NCBI GenBank assembly: GCA_036417435.1
Contig: CM070902.1
Coordinates: forward strand, 42,678,600-42,742,599
DNA from: Inia geoffrensis
Taxonomy: Eukaryota; Chordata; Mammalia; Artiodactyla; Iniidae
DNA length: 64,000 bases
Direction: 5' to 3'
The translations under genes were made by a program, and so were the position numbers. Shown in pieces: positions 63,603-64,000 of this stretch; the first letter of the stretch is position 1; each line of letters begins with the position of its first letter. The notes below the pieces were generated by a model. It saw nothing but the letters and a program-made list of their open reading frames with translations, made no database searches and was not told the DNA's origin.

Positions 63603-64000
63603 TCTCTTTCAAAGGGTTGTCTTAAAGATCAAAGAATTTAGTGTATCTAAAGGAGTTGTATAAAACTCTTTATTTTTTTTTTAGTACCAAACAAATGTGA
63701 ATTATGATAATTATCTTGTAGAGCACATGTACGCAAATTCAGAGTCATATGGGGTGGGGTGGGGTTTTGCCAGGCACAACTTACTCTCCCTCTTGTACCT
63801 AAAGTCAAATGGGGATTCCTAATTCCTACTTCCTCACCTTGAGCAGGTGAGGCAACCTAAGAGAAAGCACATAAAGCATTCTCTCATTGCCTGAGAAATT
63901 ATGATATCAATTAATGACAGTTTCTTTCTTTCCATTTGGTTTATGGGTCATTGTGAAGAAAACTGGAGGCCATGGTCATAAAAAGTCTTTATAGAGTGGA
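63603..64000. other. Unassigned stretch to the window edge
   Basis: No repeat recognised; short GGGGTGGGGTGGGG run at 63750-63764. Confidence 0.4.

Noticed and set aside
1..64000. CRISPR arrays, operons, phage or bacterial defence systems
   Set aside because: Sequence is plainly mammalian; no evenly spaced repeats with unique spacers, no operon-like frames.

Overview
The window is nuclear DNA of a cetacean, most likely a toothed whale or dolphin. The evidence is tRNA-Glu-derived CHR-type SINEs, recognised by the box reading GGCTTCCCTGGTGGCGCAGT, at 17243-17464 (+) and 52601-52803 (-). Related SINE copies lie at 7709, 24222, 28413 and 45004. L1 3' ends are of the whale/ruminant type, and the background is old placental-mammal repeats (MIR, L2, MLT1, MER5). 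Family names come from memory of consensus sequences, not from a search, and most repeat edges are good to about 10-30 bases.

I recognise no host protein-coding gene, non-coding RNA gene, CpG island or promoter. No open frame exceeds 160 codons. The only protein-like signals I can name are decayed L1 ORF2 pieces (8955-10620, 13215-14900, 32840-33260, 38735-40790, 59430-59880). The window is best read as intergenic DNA or the inside of a very large intron.

Layout. 1-8.5 kb: MIR and L2 fragments between unassigned stretches. 8.5-10.6 kb: a 5'-inverted (twin-primed) L1 with a 14-base target duplication. 10.9-15.2 kb: a short L1 nested in a MIR, then a long, very old L1 remnant. 15.3-23.9 kb: MIR/L2 fragments, a dolphin-type SINE at 17.2 kb, an L1 nested in an L2 at 21.3 kb and a long AT microsatellite at 22.9 kb. 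24.0-28.6 kb: an old L1 split by a SINE, two large L2 pieces in opposite orientation, an MLT1 LTR, an L1 3' end and a SINE. 28.6-38 kb: MIR/L2, three more MLT1-like LTRs in the same orientation, an old L1 tail, and repeat-poor stretches near 30.7-31.4 and 34.0-34.6 kb. 38.0-40.9 kb: two stacked L1 3' ends, the second running into reverse transcriptase. 41-52 kb: MIR, L2 and three groups of old LTR-like repeats that I cannot name. 52.6-58.5 kb: a dolphin-type SINE, many MIRs, a MER5-type DNA transposon inside a MIR and an MLT1 inside another MIR. 59.3-60.3 kb: a second twin-primed L1 in the opposite orientation. 60.3-64 kb: MIR, L2 and unassigned sequence.

There are no genes here to work together. 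The content of interest is insertion history: two inverted L1s, nested insertions with readable target duplications, two long perfect hairpins, and several repeat-poor stretches that could be conserved regulatory DNA. I found no convincing new biological system.
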